NCBI GenBank assembly: GCA_025451235.1
Contig: JANWKT010000038.1
Span: forward strand, 1 to 43,210
Direction: 5' to 3'
Length of the DNA: 43,210 nt
DNA from: Flavobacteriales bacterium
Lineage (GTDB): Bacteria > Bacteroidota > Bacteroidia > CAIKAF01
The notes under the pieces are model-generated. The model saw nothing but the letters and a program-made list of their open reading frames with translations, did not search any database and had not been told where the DNA came from. A program made the position numbers and the translations under genes. The stretch's first letter is position 1. Each line of letters begins with the position of its first letter. Shown one piece after another: positions 1 through 7,323 of this stretch.

Positions 1-848
1 GCTAGTGTCTTAAATGGGATCAATCCCTGGTCGTGATACATGGCTAAAATGCCATCATAATTTTTAAAATTTCCGCTTGCAAAAAAACCGTCTGCTGCAA
101 ATGGGCCCATCACCAAGACACCCTTTTCCTGCAAGGCATCGATTGCTGGTTGGATAATTTCGGTTTCTTCATTTCCAAATTTTCCATGATCACCTGCATG
201 CGGATTCAACGCCAACAGGGCGATCTTTGGCTTAGTAATAGAAAAGTCTTTAATCAGCGACTCCTTTAAAAGCTGGGCTTTTTTATAAATATTTTCTTTG
301 GTTAGCGTAGTAGCTATTTTACTTACTCCTACATGTCCCGTTACCAAGGCAATTCTCAGGTTTTCATGCACCATCAACATCAGCGATTCTTTACCTGCCT
401 TATTGGCAAAATATTCGGTATGTCCTGCAAAATTAAAACCTACTTTTTCTAAATTAGATTTATCGATTGGTGAGGTGACCAATCCATGTATTTTCCCTGC
501 TAAAAGATCAGCAGTAGCCGCCTCTAAACTCATTACCGCATATTTGGCCCCGGTTTCATTGCTGATTCCCGGATCTATTTTTGCTTCTTCCTGCCAAACG
601 TTGATCAGATTGATCTTTCCAGGCTGTGCCTCATCAGCAAATCTTATCGCATGATAAACAAAGTTCTCCGCCTCCACCATTTTTTTATAAAAAGAAAAAA
701 CACGTGCCGAACCATAAATAACTGGGATAAAAGTTTCGAGAATCTCCGGTTCAACAAATGTTTTTAAGATCAACTCCGGACCAATCCCATTAAAGTCACC
801 AATGGTAATCCCTATTTTTATTTTTTCTTTTCCTGTGGCTTTGTTCAT
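1..848 (-). CDS. pdxA: 4-hydroxythreonine-4-phosphate dehydrogenase PdxA (partial, C-terminus off left edge)
   Basis: PdxA oxidises 4-phosphohydroxy-L-threonine in the DXP-dependent pyridoxal 5'-phosphate pathway, in the cytoplasm. The minus strand is open from ATG at 848 to the window edge (about 282 residues), beginning MNKATGKEKIKIGITIGD. Visible family motifs are GDFNGIGPE near the N-terminus (the Bacteroidota form of GDPAGIGPE), a TSPIDKSN/GHTEYF segment, LNPHAGDHG, and MYHDQGLIPFKTL at the truncated end, which carries metal-binding residues. Roughly the last 50-70 residues are missing. It starts 8 bp downstream of the aminopeptidase stop, so the two are probably co-transcribed from the promoter at 2303. 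Identity is secure; only the end is unseen. Confidence 0.93.
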   Translation of the reverse strand, partial: MNKATGKEKIKIGITIGDFNGIGPELILKTFVEPEILETFIPVIYGSARVFSFYKKMVEAENFVYHAIRFADEAQPGKINLINVWQEEAKIDPGISNETGAKYAVMSLEAATADLLAGKIHGLVTSPIDKSNLEKVGFNFAGHTEYFANKAGKESLMLMVHENLRIALVTGHVGVSKIATTLTKENIYKKAQLLKESLIKDFSITKPKIALLALNPHAGDHGKFGNEETEIIQPAIDALQEKGVLVMGPFAADGFFASGNFKNYDGILAMYHDQGLIPFKTL

Positions 849-856
849 GGCGTATT

Positions 857-2278
857 TTATTTCAATTTATTCAACACAAATTGAGTTAATAATCTAACGC
901 CTGCACCTGTTCCAATAACAGTTCTATAACCTTTGGGCGAATCTAACAATGCATTGGAAATGTCGAGATGTATCCATGGATAGTCGATAAAATGCTCCAG
1001 GAATTTGCCTGCAGTAATAGCGCCTGCTTTGGGACCACCTATGTTTTTTATATCTGCAATATTCGATTTGATCAGGTCACCATATTCGTCCCAGAGGGGA
1101 AATTTTACCAGCCGTTCATACACATCATAGCCTGCTTTTTCGAGTTTTGAGAATTCCCCTTCCGCACCTTTTTCCATTCCTACAATTCCCATTTCTCCAA
1201 TAGCAGCTACTGCTGCACCTGTTAAAGTGGCCAGGTCGATCACCAATTCAGGATCGTATTTTTTGGCATAGTGTAAAGCATCGGCCAATATCAATCTGCC
1301 TTCGGCGTCGGTGTTCAGCACTTCTACCGTTTTTCCGCTGGCCATGGTAAGAATATCACTTACTACAATGGCGGTGCCGTCGATCCTATTGTCGGTGGCC
1401 GGTATTAAGCCAATCACATGGTAGGGTAATTTTGATTTAGCAATGCTATATAAAGCTCCCACCACTGCAGCTGCACCTGCCATGTCACCTTTCATCTGTT
1501 CCATCGATGGGGAGGGTTTCAAACTGATCCCACCTGTGTCGAATACCACTCCTTTGCCAACAAATACCAAAGGTTTTTTGTTGAGGGGTTTGGAAGGTTT
1601 ATACTCAAGAATGTTAAAGGTAGGAGTGTCCTGGCTGCCTTTGTTTACTCCCAGCAGCCCACCCATTTTTAAACTTTCAATTTTTTTCTTGGTAAAGTAT
1701 TCGAATTTAAAACCGGCTTTTTTCGAAAGTTTTTGAATTTCCTTGCTTAACTTTTCGGCGGTTAAATAACAAACGGGTTCATTTACCAAGGTACGTGCAG
1801 CAAAGGTGCCTTCTACAATGTTCGAAAGTGTCTCCACCTCGTTTTTATGAATTTTACCTACCAGGGTAATTTTTTTGAAGTGGTATTTGCCAGGCTTTGA
1901 TAAATATTTATCGAACTGGTAAGCCGATAAGGCCAATCCCTCAGCCAAGGCCAAAGCGGCCTGTGCAGAAACGATCCCATCAATATGAACTTCATTTTGG
2001 TGAAGGGATTTTAATTGACCAAATATTCTGTGACCCAGTAAACGCATTTTTTCAAGGCCCCCAGGAGTATTGATATCAGCTAATTTTACCAGGAAAAAAA
2101 AAGATTCGTAACGATTAATGAAAACAAGGTCCTTTTCACCTTTTCCGGTCAACTCCGATTTTATAAAGGCTGTTTCCTTTTTGTCGAATTTATAGTTTTT
2201 AAGACATTTCAGCTCCGCATCTGCTATAATAACGTTGGAACTAAGATGTTTGGTAGCGAGTTCAAATTTAATTTCCAT
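857..2278 (-). CDS. pepA: Leucyl aminopeptidase, M17 family
   Basis: Cytosolic dinuclear-metal aminopeptidase of 473 residues that trims N-terminal residues from peptides. The M17 signature NTDAEGRL is at residues 322-329. The metal and catalytic residues of E. coli PepA can be placed by spacing: Lys242, Asp247, Lys254, Asp265, Asp324 and Glu326. The N-terminal domain (about 1-160) is divergent, as usual for M17. The usual loop motif after the metal site reads PATDNRIDG rather than the more common PxxENMPxG, so substrate preference may differ. A TAGATTTG promoter box sits 17 nt upstream of the ATG. The gene is followed closely by pdxA on the same strand and is divergent from cytidine deaminase. 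Confidence 0.93.
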   Translation of the reverse strand: MEIKFELATKHLSSNVIIADAELKCLKNYKFDKKETAFIKSELTGKGEKDLVFINRYESFFFLVKLADINTPGGLEKMRLLGHRIFGQLKSLHQNEVHIDGIVSAQAALALAEGLALSAYQFDKYLSKPGKYHFKKITLVGKIHKNEVETLSNIVEGTFAARTLVNEPVCYLTAEKLSKEIQKLSKKAGFKFEYFTKKKIESLKMGGLLGVNKGSQDTPTFNILEYKPSKPLNKKPLVFVGKGVVFDTGGISLKPSPSMEQMKGDMAGAAAVVGALYSIAKSKLPYHVIGLIPATDNRIDGTAIVVSDILTMASGKTVEVLNTDAEGRLILADALHYAKKYDPELVIDLATLTGAAVAAIGEMGIVGMEKGAEGEFSKLEKAGYDVYERLVKFPLWDEYGDLIKSNIADIKNIGGPKAGAITAGKFLEHFIDYPWIHLDISNALLDSPKGYRTVIGTGAGVRLLTQFVLNKLK

Positions 2279-2295
2279 AGGATGTAAAAATTAGA

Positions 2296-2303
2296 CAAAT
2301 CTA
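2296..2303 (-). promoter_or_regulatory. TAnnTTTG -7 promoter box for pepA-pdxA
   Basis: The minus strand reads TAGATTTG, an exact match to the Bacteroidota -7 consensus TAnnTTTG, 17 nt before the pepA ATG. No clear TTG -33 element was found at the usual spacing. Confidence 0.55.
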
Positions 2304-2323
2304 GCAAATCCTACGTGTTTTAT

Positions 2324-2331
2324 TACCTTTA
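2324..2331 (+). promoter_or_regulatory. Possible -7 box (TACCTTTA) for cytidine deaminase
   Basis: TACCTTTA matches TAnnTTTG at all but the last base and ends only 5 nt before the ATG at 2337. If it is used, the transcript would be almost leaderless. Weak evidence. Confidence 0.3.
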
Positions 2332-2336
2332 TCCTG

Positions 2337-2807
2337 ATGAAGAAGGTCGAATTAAAACTGGCATTCACCGAATTAGGTCTAGATGAATTGGACCATGAGG
2401 ATAAAATGCTCTATGATAAAGCCATGGAAGCGGCGAAAATAGCCTATGCTCCTTATTCTGGGTTTAGTGTTGGAGCCGCTTGTCTGCTGGATAACGGAGA
2501 AATATTTACGGCTAGTAACCAAGAAAATGCCGCATATCCTTCCGGCTTATGTGCCGAAAGAAGTTTATTGTTTTACGTGGGAGCCAATAGACCCGATCAA
2601 ACCATCCTAAAATTAACAGTGGTAATTAAGTCGAAGTTGCGGGATGCTAAAAAGATATATTCCCCTTGTGGTGCTTGTCGTCAGGTAATGGCTGAATACC
2701 AGAACCGTCAGAGCTCGCCTATACAAATCATGTTCGAAGCCGGTGAAAACAAAGTGCTGGTTTGTAGCAGAATCGATGATTTATTACCTTTTATTTTTAA
2801 CTTTTAA
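2337..2807 (+). CDS. cdd: Cytidine deaminase
   Basis: Hydrolyses cytidine or deoxycytidine to uridine or deoxyuridine in pyrimidine salvage. The 156 residues match the small, tetrameric cytidine deaminase class. Residues 72-74 read C-A-E (zinc ligand Cys72, proton shuttle Glu74). PCGAC gives the other zinc cysteines at 111 and 114. The substrate-binding stretch YSGFSVGA (about 40-47) and the NQENAAYP segment (about 61-68) are also present. About the first 25 residues precede the conserved core, a modest N-terminal extension. It is divergent from pepA; the gap holds both promoters. Confidence 0.94.
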   Translation: MKKVELKLAFTELGLDELDHEDKMLYDKAMEAAKIAYAPYSGFSVGAACLLDNGEIFTASNQENAAYPSGLCAERSLLFYVGANRPDQTILKLTVVIKSKLRDAKKIYSPCGACRQVMAEYQNRQSSPIQIMFEAGENKVLVCSRIDDLLPFIFNF

Positions 2808-2927
2808 TCAGGTTTAGCATTGGTTTGCCAATATATTCCTTGCAGTCCAGAGGCTGCTAATGCTTCCACATACCTATCCGGAAGCGGAAATAGGTACTCA
2901 TTGCACCCAAAACTTGAAGGATTATTA

Positions 2928-2935
2928 TAACTTTG
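2928..2935 (+). promoter_or_regulatory. TAnnTTTG -7 promoter box for pdhA
   Basis: TAACTTTG is an exact -7 consensus match, with a TTG at 2901-2903 (24 nt spacing, slightly long). It lies 20 nt before the ATG at 2956 and inside the reading-frame extension that begins at 2860, which argues for the 2956 start. Confidence 0.6.
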
Positions 2936-2955
2936 TTACCTATTATACCGGAAAT

Positions 2956-3999
2956 ATGGCGAAAGAAACCATGGTTCAAGAAACTAAGTCGAAGACCAAT
3001 ATGACCAAAACCAAGTTTACGAAAGAAACTTACCTGAAATGGTATGAGGATATGCTGATGTGGAGAAAGATCGAAGAAAAAGCGGGACATCTATATATTC
3101 AGCAAAAAATTCGCGGATTCTGTCACTTGTATGTCGGCCAGGAAGCAGTAGTTGCCGGTTCGGCAAGTGCTATCCGTCTGGATGATAACATGATCACCGG
3201 TTATAGGAACCACGTGCATCCGTTGGCAAAGGGAATGCATCCGAAATATATGATGGCCGAACTTTTTGGAAAAGCCACCGGCTGTTCCAAAGGAAATGGA
3301 GGTTCGATGCACATGTTCAGCAAAGAACTTAGGTTTTTTGGAGGACATGGAATTGTTGGCGGACAAATTCCATTGGGAGCTGGATTGGCTTTTGCAGATA
3401 AATTTGCTGGTAACGACAGGGTAACTTTATGCTATATGGGTGATGGAGCTGTTAGGCAGGGTGCTTTACACGAAACATTTAACTTAGCCATGCTCTGGAA
3501 ATTACCTGTGATCTTTATTATTGAAAATAATATGTATGCGATGGGAACTTCCGTTGAAAGAAGTTCGAATGTTCATGATCTATATAAACTGGGTGCTGCT
3601 TATGAAATGCCAAGTTCACAAGTAGATGGAATGAAACCTGAAACCATGCACGAAGCAGTAGAAGAAGCTGCAGCCAGAGCCAGAAAAGGAGAGGGCCCTA
3701 CTTTATTGGAAGTAAAAACCTATCGATACAAAGGACATTCCATGAGTGATCCACAAAAATACCGTACCAAAGAGGAAGTAGAAGATTTTAAGGAAGAAGA
3801 TCCGATTTTATGGACGCTGAGTGTGATCCAAAAAAATAAATGGGCTACAGAGAAGGAGATTGAAGCGATCGAAGAAAGAGTAAATGCATTGATCGAAGAA
3901 AGTGTAAAATTTGCTGAAGAATCTCCTTTTCCAGATGCATCTGAATTATACAAAGATGTTTATATAGAGCAGAACTATCCATTTATAAGAGAGGACTAA
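2956..3999 (+). CDS. pdhA: Pyruvate dehydrogenase E1 component, alpha subunit
   Basis: Thiamine-diphosphate subunit of the pyruvate dehydrogenase complex, which decarboxylates pyruvate and passes the acetyl group to lipoyl-E2. From ATG 2956 the protein has 347 residues. The ThDP-binding motif runs from GDGAVRQG (GDG at about 162-164) to IENN (about 189-192). SKGNGGSMHMF and the regulatory-loop region YRYKGHSMSDP are typical of E1-alpha. The frame is open back to ATG 2860, but that extension (LPHTYPEAEIG...) is unlike the family and contains the promoter box, so 2956 is preferred. The E2 gene follows after 88 bp. There is no E1-beta gene (pdhB) next to it; it must lie elsewhere if the complex is complete. 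Confidence 0.93.
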   Translation: MAKETMVQETKSKTNMTKTKFTKETYLKWYEDMLMWRKIEEKAGHLYIQQKIRGFCHLYVGQEAVVAGSASAIRLDDNMITGYRNHVHPLAKGMHPKYMMAELFGKATGCSKGNGGSMHMFSKELRFFGGHGIVGGQIPLGAGLAFADKFAGNDRVTLCYMGDGAVRQGALHETFNLAMLWKLPVIFIIENNMYAMGTSVERSSNVHDLYKLGAAYEMPSSQVDGMKPETMHEAVEEAAARARKGEGPTLLEVKTYRYKGHSMSDPQKYRTKEEVEDFKEEDPILWTLSVIQKNKWATEKEIEAIEERVNALIEESVKFAEESPFPDASELYKDVYIEQNYPFIRED

Positions 4000-4087
4000 G
4001 GAATTAGAAATGTAAAATCCCATTCGGCTGATTCCTCCGGTGGATTGAATTTTAAAAAAAAATGAAAGTTAATTTTTAATTTAAAAT

Positions 4088-5320
4088 ATGGCTGAAATCG
4101 TTAGGATGCCCAAATTAAGCGATACCATGACAGAAGGTACCGTAGCAGCATGGCATAAAAAAGTAGGAGATAAAGTAAAAACGGGTGATCTGTTGGCAGA
4201 GATTGAAACAGACAAAGCCACCATGGAATTTGAAAGTTTCCAGGATGGAGTTTTATTGTATATAGGTATTGAAAAAGGAGGAAGTGCTCCTGTTGATTCT
4301 ATTCTGGCCATTTTAGGTAAGGAGGGAGAAGATTTTAAAGCATTGATTGAAAGTGCAGATGCTACAAAAACGGAAACAAAGGAAGAGCCAGTAGAAAAAG
4401 AACAAGAAACTAAAAAGACGGAAACTGTAAATGCAAAAACAGAAACCGTTTCGGTAGTTGAAACTGCGGTTGCTTCATCCAATGGGGATGGAAGAATAAA
4501 AGCATCCCCTTTGGCAAAAGCATTGGCAAAAAATAAAGGGGTGAATCTTTCCATGGTGAAAGGAAGTGGAGATGGAGGAAGGATCATTAAAAAAGATATT
4601 GAGAATTTTAAAGGTGGTGGTGGTGCTATTACAGCTACCGAATCGTTTACCGAAGTGGCCGTTTCGCAAATGCGTAAAACCATTGCCCGTCGTTTAAGCG
4701 AAAGTAAGAATGGAGCGCCTCATTTTTATCTCACCATGTCTATTAACATGGATCAGGCAATGAGTTCACGGAAGGCTTATATTGACCTCACCGGAGAGAA
4801 GATCTCATTCAATGATATGGTGATCAAAGCAGTGGCCATGGCCTTGCGGATTCATCCAAATGTAAATTCTTCCTGGTTAGGGGATAAAATTCGTTACAAC
4901 AAACATATCCATATTGGAGTAGCTGTAGCTGTTCCTGATGGTTTGGTGGTTCCGGTAGTAAAATTTGCCGACCATAAATCTTTTTCTGAAATATCATCTG
5001 AAGTGAAAACATTTGCTCAAAAAGCAAAGGATAAAAAGATCCAACCTGCAGATATGGAAGGGAATACTTTTTCCATTTCTAACCTCGGAATGTTTGGTAT
5101 TGATGAATTTACCGCCATCATTAATCCGCCTGATGCCTGTATCCTGGCAGTAGGTGGGATCAGCCAGGTGCCGGTGGTAAAAGACGGTGCTATAGTTCCA
5201 GGAAACATAATGAAAGTTACATTGAGCTGTGACCATCGGGTAGTGGATGGCGCAACAGGATCTGAATTTTTACGTACACTTAAACTAATGCTGGAAAACC
5301 CGGTATTAATGTTTGCATGA
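4088..5320 (+). CDS. pdhC: Dihydrolipoamide acetyltransferase (E2) of pyruvate dehydrogenase
   Basis: Forms the core of the pyruvate dehydrogenase complex and transfers acetyl groups to CoA. The 410 residues show one lipoyl domain (1-80; ETDKATME with lipoylated Lys43), an Ala/Lys/Glu/Thr-rich linker (about 88-130), a peripheral-subunit (E3/E1)-binding domain (about 136-174; SPLAKALA...GGRIIKKDI) and a C-terminal catalytic domain ending in DHRVVDG with His383 and Asp387. Many family members carry two lipoyl domains; this one has a single domain. It follows pdhA after 88 bp and overlaps the tatA-like gene by 4 bp (ATGA), so the two are translationally coupled. Confidence 0.93.
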   Translation: MAEIVRMPKLSDTMTEGTVAAWHKKVGDKVKTGDLLAEIETDKATMEFESFQDGVLLYIGIEKGGSAPVDSILAILGKEGEDFKALIESADATKTETKEEPVEKEQETKKTETVNAKTETVSVVETAVASSNGDGRIKASPLAKALAKNKGVNLSMVKGSGDGGRIIKKDIENFKGGGGAITATESFTEVAVSQMRKTIARRLSESKNGAPHFYLTMSINMDQAMSSRKAYIDLTGEKISFNDMVIKAVAMALRIHPNVNSSWLGDKIRYNKHIHIGVAVAVPDGLVVPVVKFADHKSFSEISSEVKTFAQKAKDKKIQPADMEGNTFSISNLGMFGIDEFTAIINPPDACILAVGGISQVPVVKDGAIVPGNIMKVTLSCDHRVVDGATGSEFLRTLKLMLENPVLMFA

Positions 5321-5649
5321 TGCATGGACCATATTTTATAGCGTTATTGTTTGATATCAGCGGGGGAGAATTTCTGGTGATCCTGTTGTTTATTCTTGTT
5401 TTTTTTGGAAGTAAAAATATTCCGGATCTCGCCAGGGGTTTAGGAAGAGGATACCGCCAACTAAAGGATGCTACCAATAGCATTAAAAGAGAGATCCAAA
5501 GTGGGGGTGGAGATATCGGTAATTCCATTAAACGTCCGTTGGACCAGCATATAGAGGATATTAAAAAAAGCATGACGGATGTGGATGCTGAAATCAAGAA
5601 GGATGTAGGGAAACTGGATCAGGAGTTGGATGACGAATTGAATAAATAA
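5317..5649 (+). CDS. tatA: Twin-arginine translocase subunit TatA/TatE-like
   Basis: Small membrane protein of the Tat pathway, which exports folded proteins. The 110 residues have a short periplasmic start, a hydrophobic helix (about 16-32, GGEFLVILLFILVFFG), the FGSKNIPDLARGLGRG hinge and amphipathic helix that define TatA/B, and a long charged, probably coiled tail (50-110). The length and hinge fit TatA better than TatB. The first ATG (5317) overlaps the E2 stop; a second in-frame ATG follows directly at 5320. No tatC lies nearby. Coupling to pdhC is unusual in general, and whether it is conserved in relatives cannot be judged from this window. Confidence 0.85.
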   Translation: MMHGPYFIALLFDISGGEFLVILLFILVFFGSKNIPDLARGLGRGYRQLKDATNSIKREIQSGGGDIGNSIKRPLDQHIEDIKKSMTDVDAEIKKDVGKLDQELDDELNK

Positions 5650-5667
5650 CGCCAAAATATACCATCT

Positions 5668-6021
5668 ATGAAAAAGTTACTTGCTCTTGCATTCTTGCTG
5701 GTTGCTACCTCTTATGTAAATGCCCAATTAAACAAAACAGATGTGGAAAATTTCTTTAAATCTCTTCAGGCGGATGATTGGGGTAAAATGCAAATCACCA
5801 ACAGGATTACCCCTTCTTCAAGTACAGATGATAAAAATTTTTATGATTATGTGGAATTGGAAAAGGGGCGGTATATACTTACCTATGGTGAAAATGTACT
5901 GAACATTACCTATACAACTTCTGCTAATAATAACCAGGGTCACCGACTTATTCCGTACGACAAGATCAAGACGATCGGTCATACATCCACCAATTATATT
6001 CTAATCACCTTGGTGGAATAA
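5668..6021 (+). CDS. Small secreted protein, function unknown
   Basis: I do not recognise this 117-residue protein. It has a clear Sec signal peptide (MKKLLALAFLLVATSYVNAQ, cleavage likely after NA) and a mature part of about 98 residues. The mature part has aromatic/charged alternation and a predicted beta character (YVELEKGRYILTYGENVLNITY), with no cysteines. It starts 18 bp after the tatA-like stop, so it is probably the last gene of the pdhA-pdhC-tatA unit. A bidirectional terminator follows at 6117. Probably periplasmic. Confidence 0.75.
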   Translation: MKKLLALAFLLVATSYVNAQLNKTDVENFFKSLQADDWGKMQITNRITPSSSTDDKNFYDYVELEKGRYILTYGENVLNITYTTSANNNQGHRLIPYDKIKTIGHTSTNYILITLVE

Positions 6022-6116
6022 GAATAAATGAATATTGAATCCAATTGACTATTTTTCTAGTACAAGAGGAGTCTATCAAGAGGGCTTCCTCAAAAAGATG
6101 TTGACCCTGTACAAAT

Positions 6117-6147
6117 AAAAAGCCACTCCGTATGGGGTAGCTCTTTT
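6117..6147. terminator. Bidirectional intrinsic terminator between convergent genes
   Basis: AAAAAGCCACTCC and GGGGTAGCTCTTTT form an imperfect stem (one mismatch, one bulge, one G-U) around a GTAT loop. T-runs occur on the exit side in both directions. It lies between the plus-strand gene ending at 6021 and the minus-strand gene ending at 6173. Confidence 0.7.
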
Positions 6148-6172
6148 ATTTGATGGTTGTTAGTTACGGGTA

Positions 6173-6670
6173 TTATAGAATTCTGGCGATCACAAATTCA
6201 CCATTGGTGAAACTTGCTGGAGAATCATGGAATAGCTCTAGACCGATATAATTAAATGTTCCGGTGAATACTTCCATATTATTTACCTGAGTTCTCACAA
6301 TATGCAGGCTGCCTGACGAAACATCATTATATACCGAATCTGTTTGAAAGGTCAAAGCCATATTGGATGGAGGGGATGTTAAATCCCAGGTAGTGTCGTT
6401 GGTATGGAAATATGGAATATTATAGAAGAAATGACTGGAATCAACATGGGCAGTTGCAGTAAAGCCATAAATGGGACCTGAGCCGAAATTGGCCAATATG
6501 CCTCCAACGGTTTCATCATCATTTTCTTCCCAATGATTTCCATCGATATCTACTCTGAAGTATTCATCCACTCCGGGTGAAGTATCCTCGTCATCCGTAT
6601 CGTCAATGGGAGGGGTGCAACTGCCTGCAAAGACCATCAATGAGGCAATCAAAAACATTTTTGCTTTCAT
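6173..6670 (-). CDS. Lipoprotein of unknown function, paralogue of the upstream gene
   Basis: 165 residues with an SPII signal peptide (lipobox FAGSC, lipidated Cys18) and an acidic Asp/Glu-rich tether (about 22-34). The mature domain begins EYFRVDIDGNHW and is probably beta-rich. It shares its layout and short motifs with the neighbouring lipoprotein at 6679: an F-R-V/M-x-V/I-x-G opening, a G-x-F-x-G/Y middle stretch and a terminal T-N-G-D/E-F. This looks like a tandem duplication. The layout resembles the small beta-barrel lipoproteins common in Bacteroidota (DUF6252-like), but I cannot confirm the family. It lies 8 bp downstream of its paralogue in the same operon. Confidence 0.75.
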   Translation of the reverse strand: MKAKMFLIASLMVFAGSCTPPIDDTDDEDTSPGVDEYFRVDIDGNHWEENDDETVGGILANFGSGPIYGFTATAHVDSSHFFYNIPYFHTNDTTWDLTSPPSNMALTFQTDSVYNDVSSGSLHIVRTQVNNMEVFTGTFNYIGLELFHDSPASFTNGEFVIARIL

Positions 6671-6678
6671 ATTTAGTG

Positions 6679-7161
6679 TTATTGAGGTTCGTGATAATAA
6701 AAATCCCCGTTTGTAATGGTAACAGTGCCTCCATTATTGCTTTCGGCTGTTCCGTTAAAACTGCCTCTTAACTCGTGAATAGTTCCCGGGGTTATATTGA
6801 CGATATCAAAAGTGGCAGTTCCAGATCCATGTGTATCATCAATATAATACAAGCTATCGATCGTTTGGTATCGCAGTCCACCAGTTCCGGCGGGTTGATT
6901 GCCAACAATCGGATAGGTGCCTGTTTGAAGCGTATTAATTTCAAGTGCATTGTAAATGACAGTGCCTCCGGTTGCAAATACACCAATAACGGTATCTACG
7001 TTTGCCGTGTAAACAAAGAATATATTTTCAGGCATGGTGCTTAATTCGGTTCCGTTCACAGTCATTCTGAAATGATTTGCATCGGGATCGGTGCTTGGAT
7101 CAGGCTCACAACTGGTTAGCAATAAAACCAAACTACTGATGCCGATTATTAATTTTCTCAT
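6679..7161 (-). CDS. Lipoprotein of unknown function, first gene of a tandem pair
   Basis: 160 residues with an SPII signal (MRKLIIGISSLVLLLTSC, lipidated Cys18) and a short DPSTDPDA tether. The predicted beta-rich domain opens NHFRMTVNGTELS and ends VTITNGDFYY. It is related to the downstream gene at 6173, most clearly in the first 20 residues of the mature domain and in the terminal TNGDF motif. It is divergent from the TPR-like gene at 7324 across a very AT-rich 162 bp spacer. A near-consensus minus-strand -7 box (TACAATTG, 7194-7187) lies 25 nt upstream of the ATG. No enzymatic motif is visible. Confidence 0.75.
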   Translation of the reverse strand: MRKLIIGISSLVLLLTSCEPDPSTDPDANHFRMTVNGTELSTMPENIFFVYTANVDTVIGVFATGGTVIYNALEINTLQTGTYPIVGNQPAGTGGLRYQTIDSLYYIDDTHGSGTATFDIVNITPGTIHELRGSFNGTAESNNGGTVTITNGDFYYHEPQ

Positions 7162-7323
7162 TTTTTTTGTTTTATGGATTTTAAGACAATTGTACGGTGA
7201 CTATTCTTTTTATATAAGGTTGATATTTTGAATAATGTATATTGTATTATTCATTTATTTATATAAATATTTATTTTATATATTTGTATATTAAGTATTT
7301 ATGTCAAAAAAAATGTATATATA
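7162..7323. promoter_or_regulatory. AT-rich divergent regulatory region with nested dyads
   Basis: The spacer between the divergent lipoprotein pair and the TPR-like gene is almost pure A/T. It contains a perfect 8-bp inverted repeat (TGAATAAT 7229-7236 / ATTATTCA 7246-7253, 9-nt gap) and a 14-bp palindrome (TATTTATATAAATA, 7256-7269). Both lie just upstream of an exact -7 box (TATATTTG, 7279-7286) on the plus strand. The dyads are visible; an operator role is inference. Confidence 0.45.
7279..7286 (+). promoter_or_regulatory. TAnnTTTG -7 promoter box for the TPR-like gene
   Basis: TATATTTG is an exact match to the consensus and ends 37 nt before the ATG at 7324. No TTG is seen at the expected -33 distance. 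In such AT-rich DNA a chance match is possible. Confidence 0.4.

Noticed and set aside
2860-2955. Longer start for pdhA at 2860
   Set aside because: The added 32 residues do not resemble E1-alpha, and the stretch contains an exact TAACTTTG -7 box and likely transcription start.
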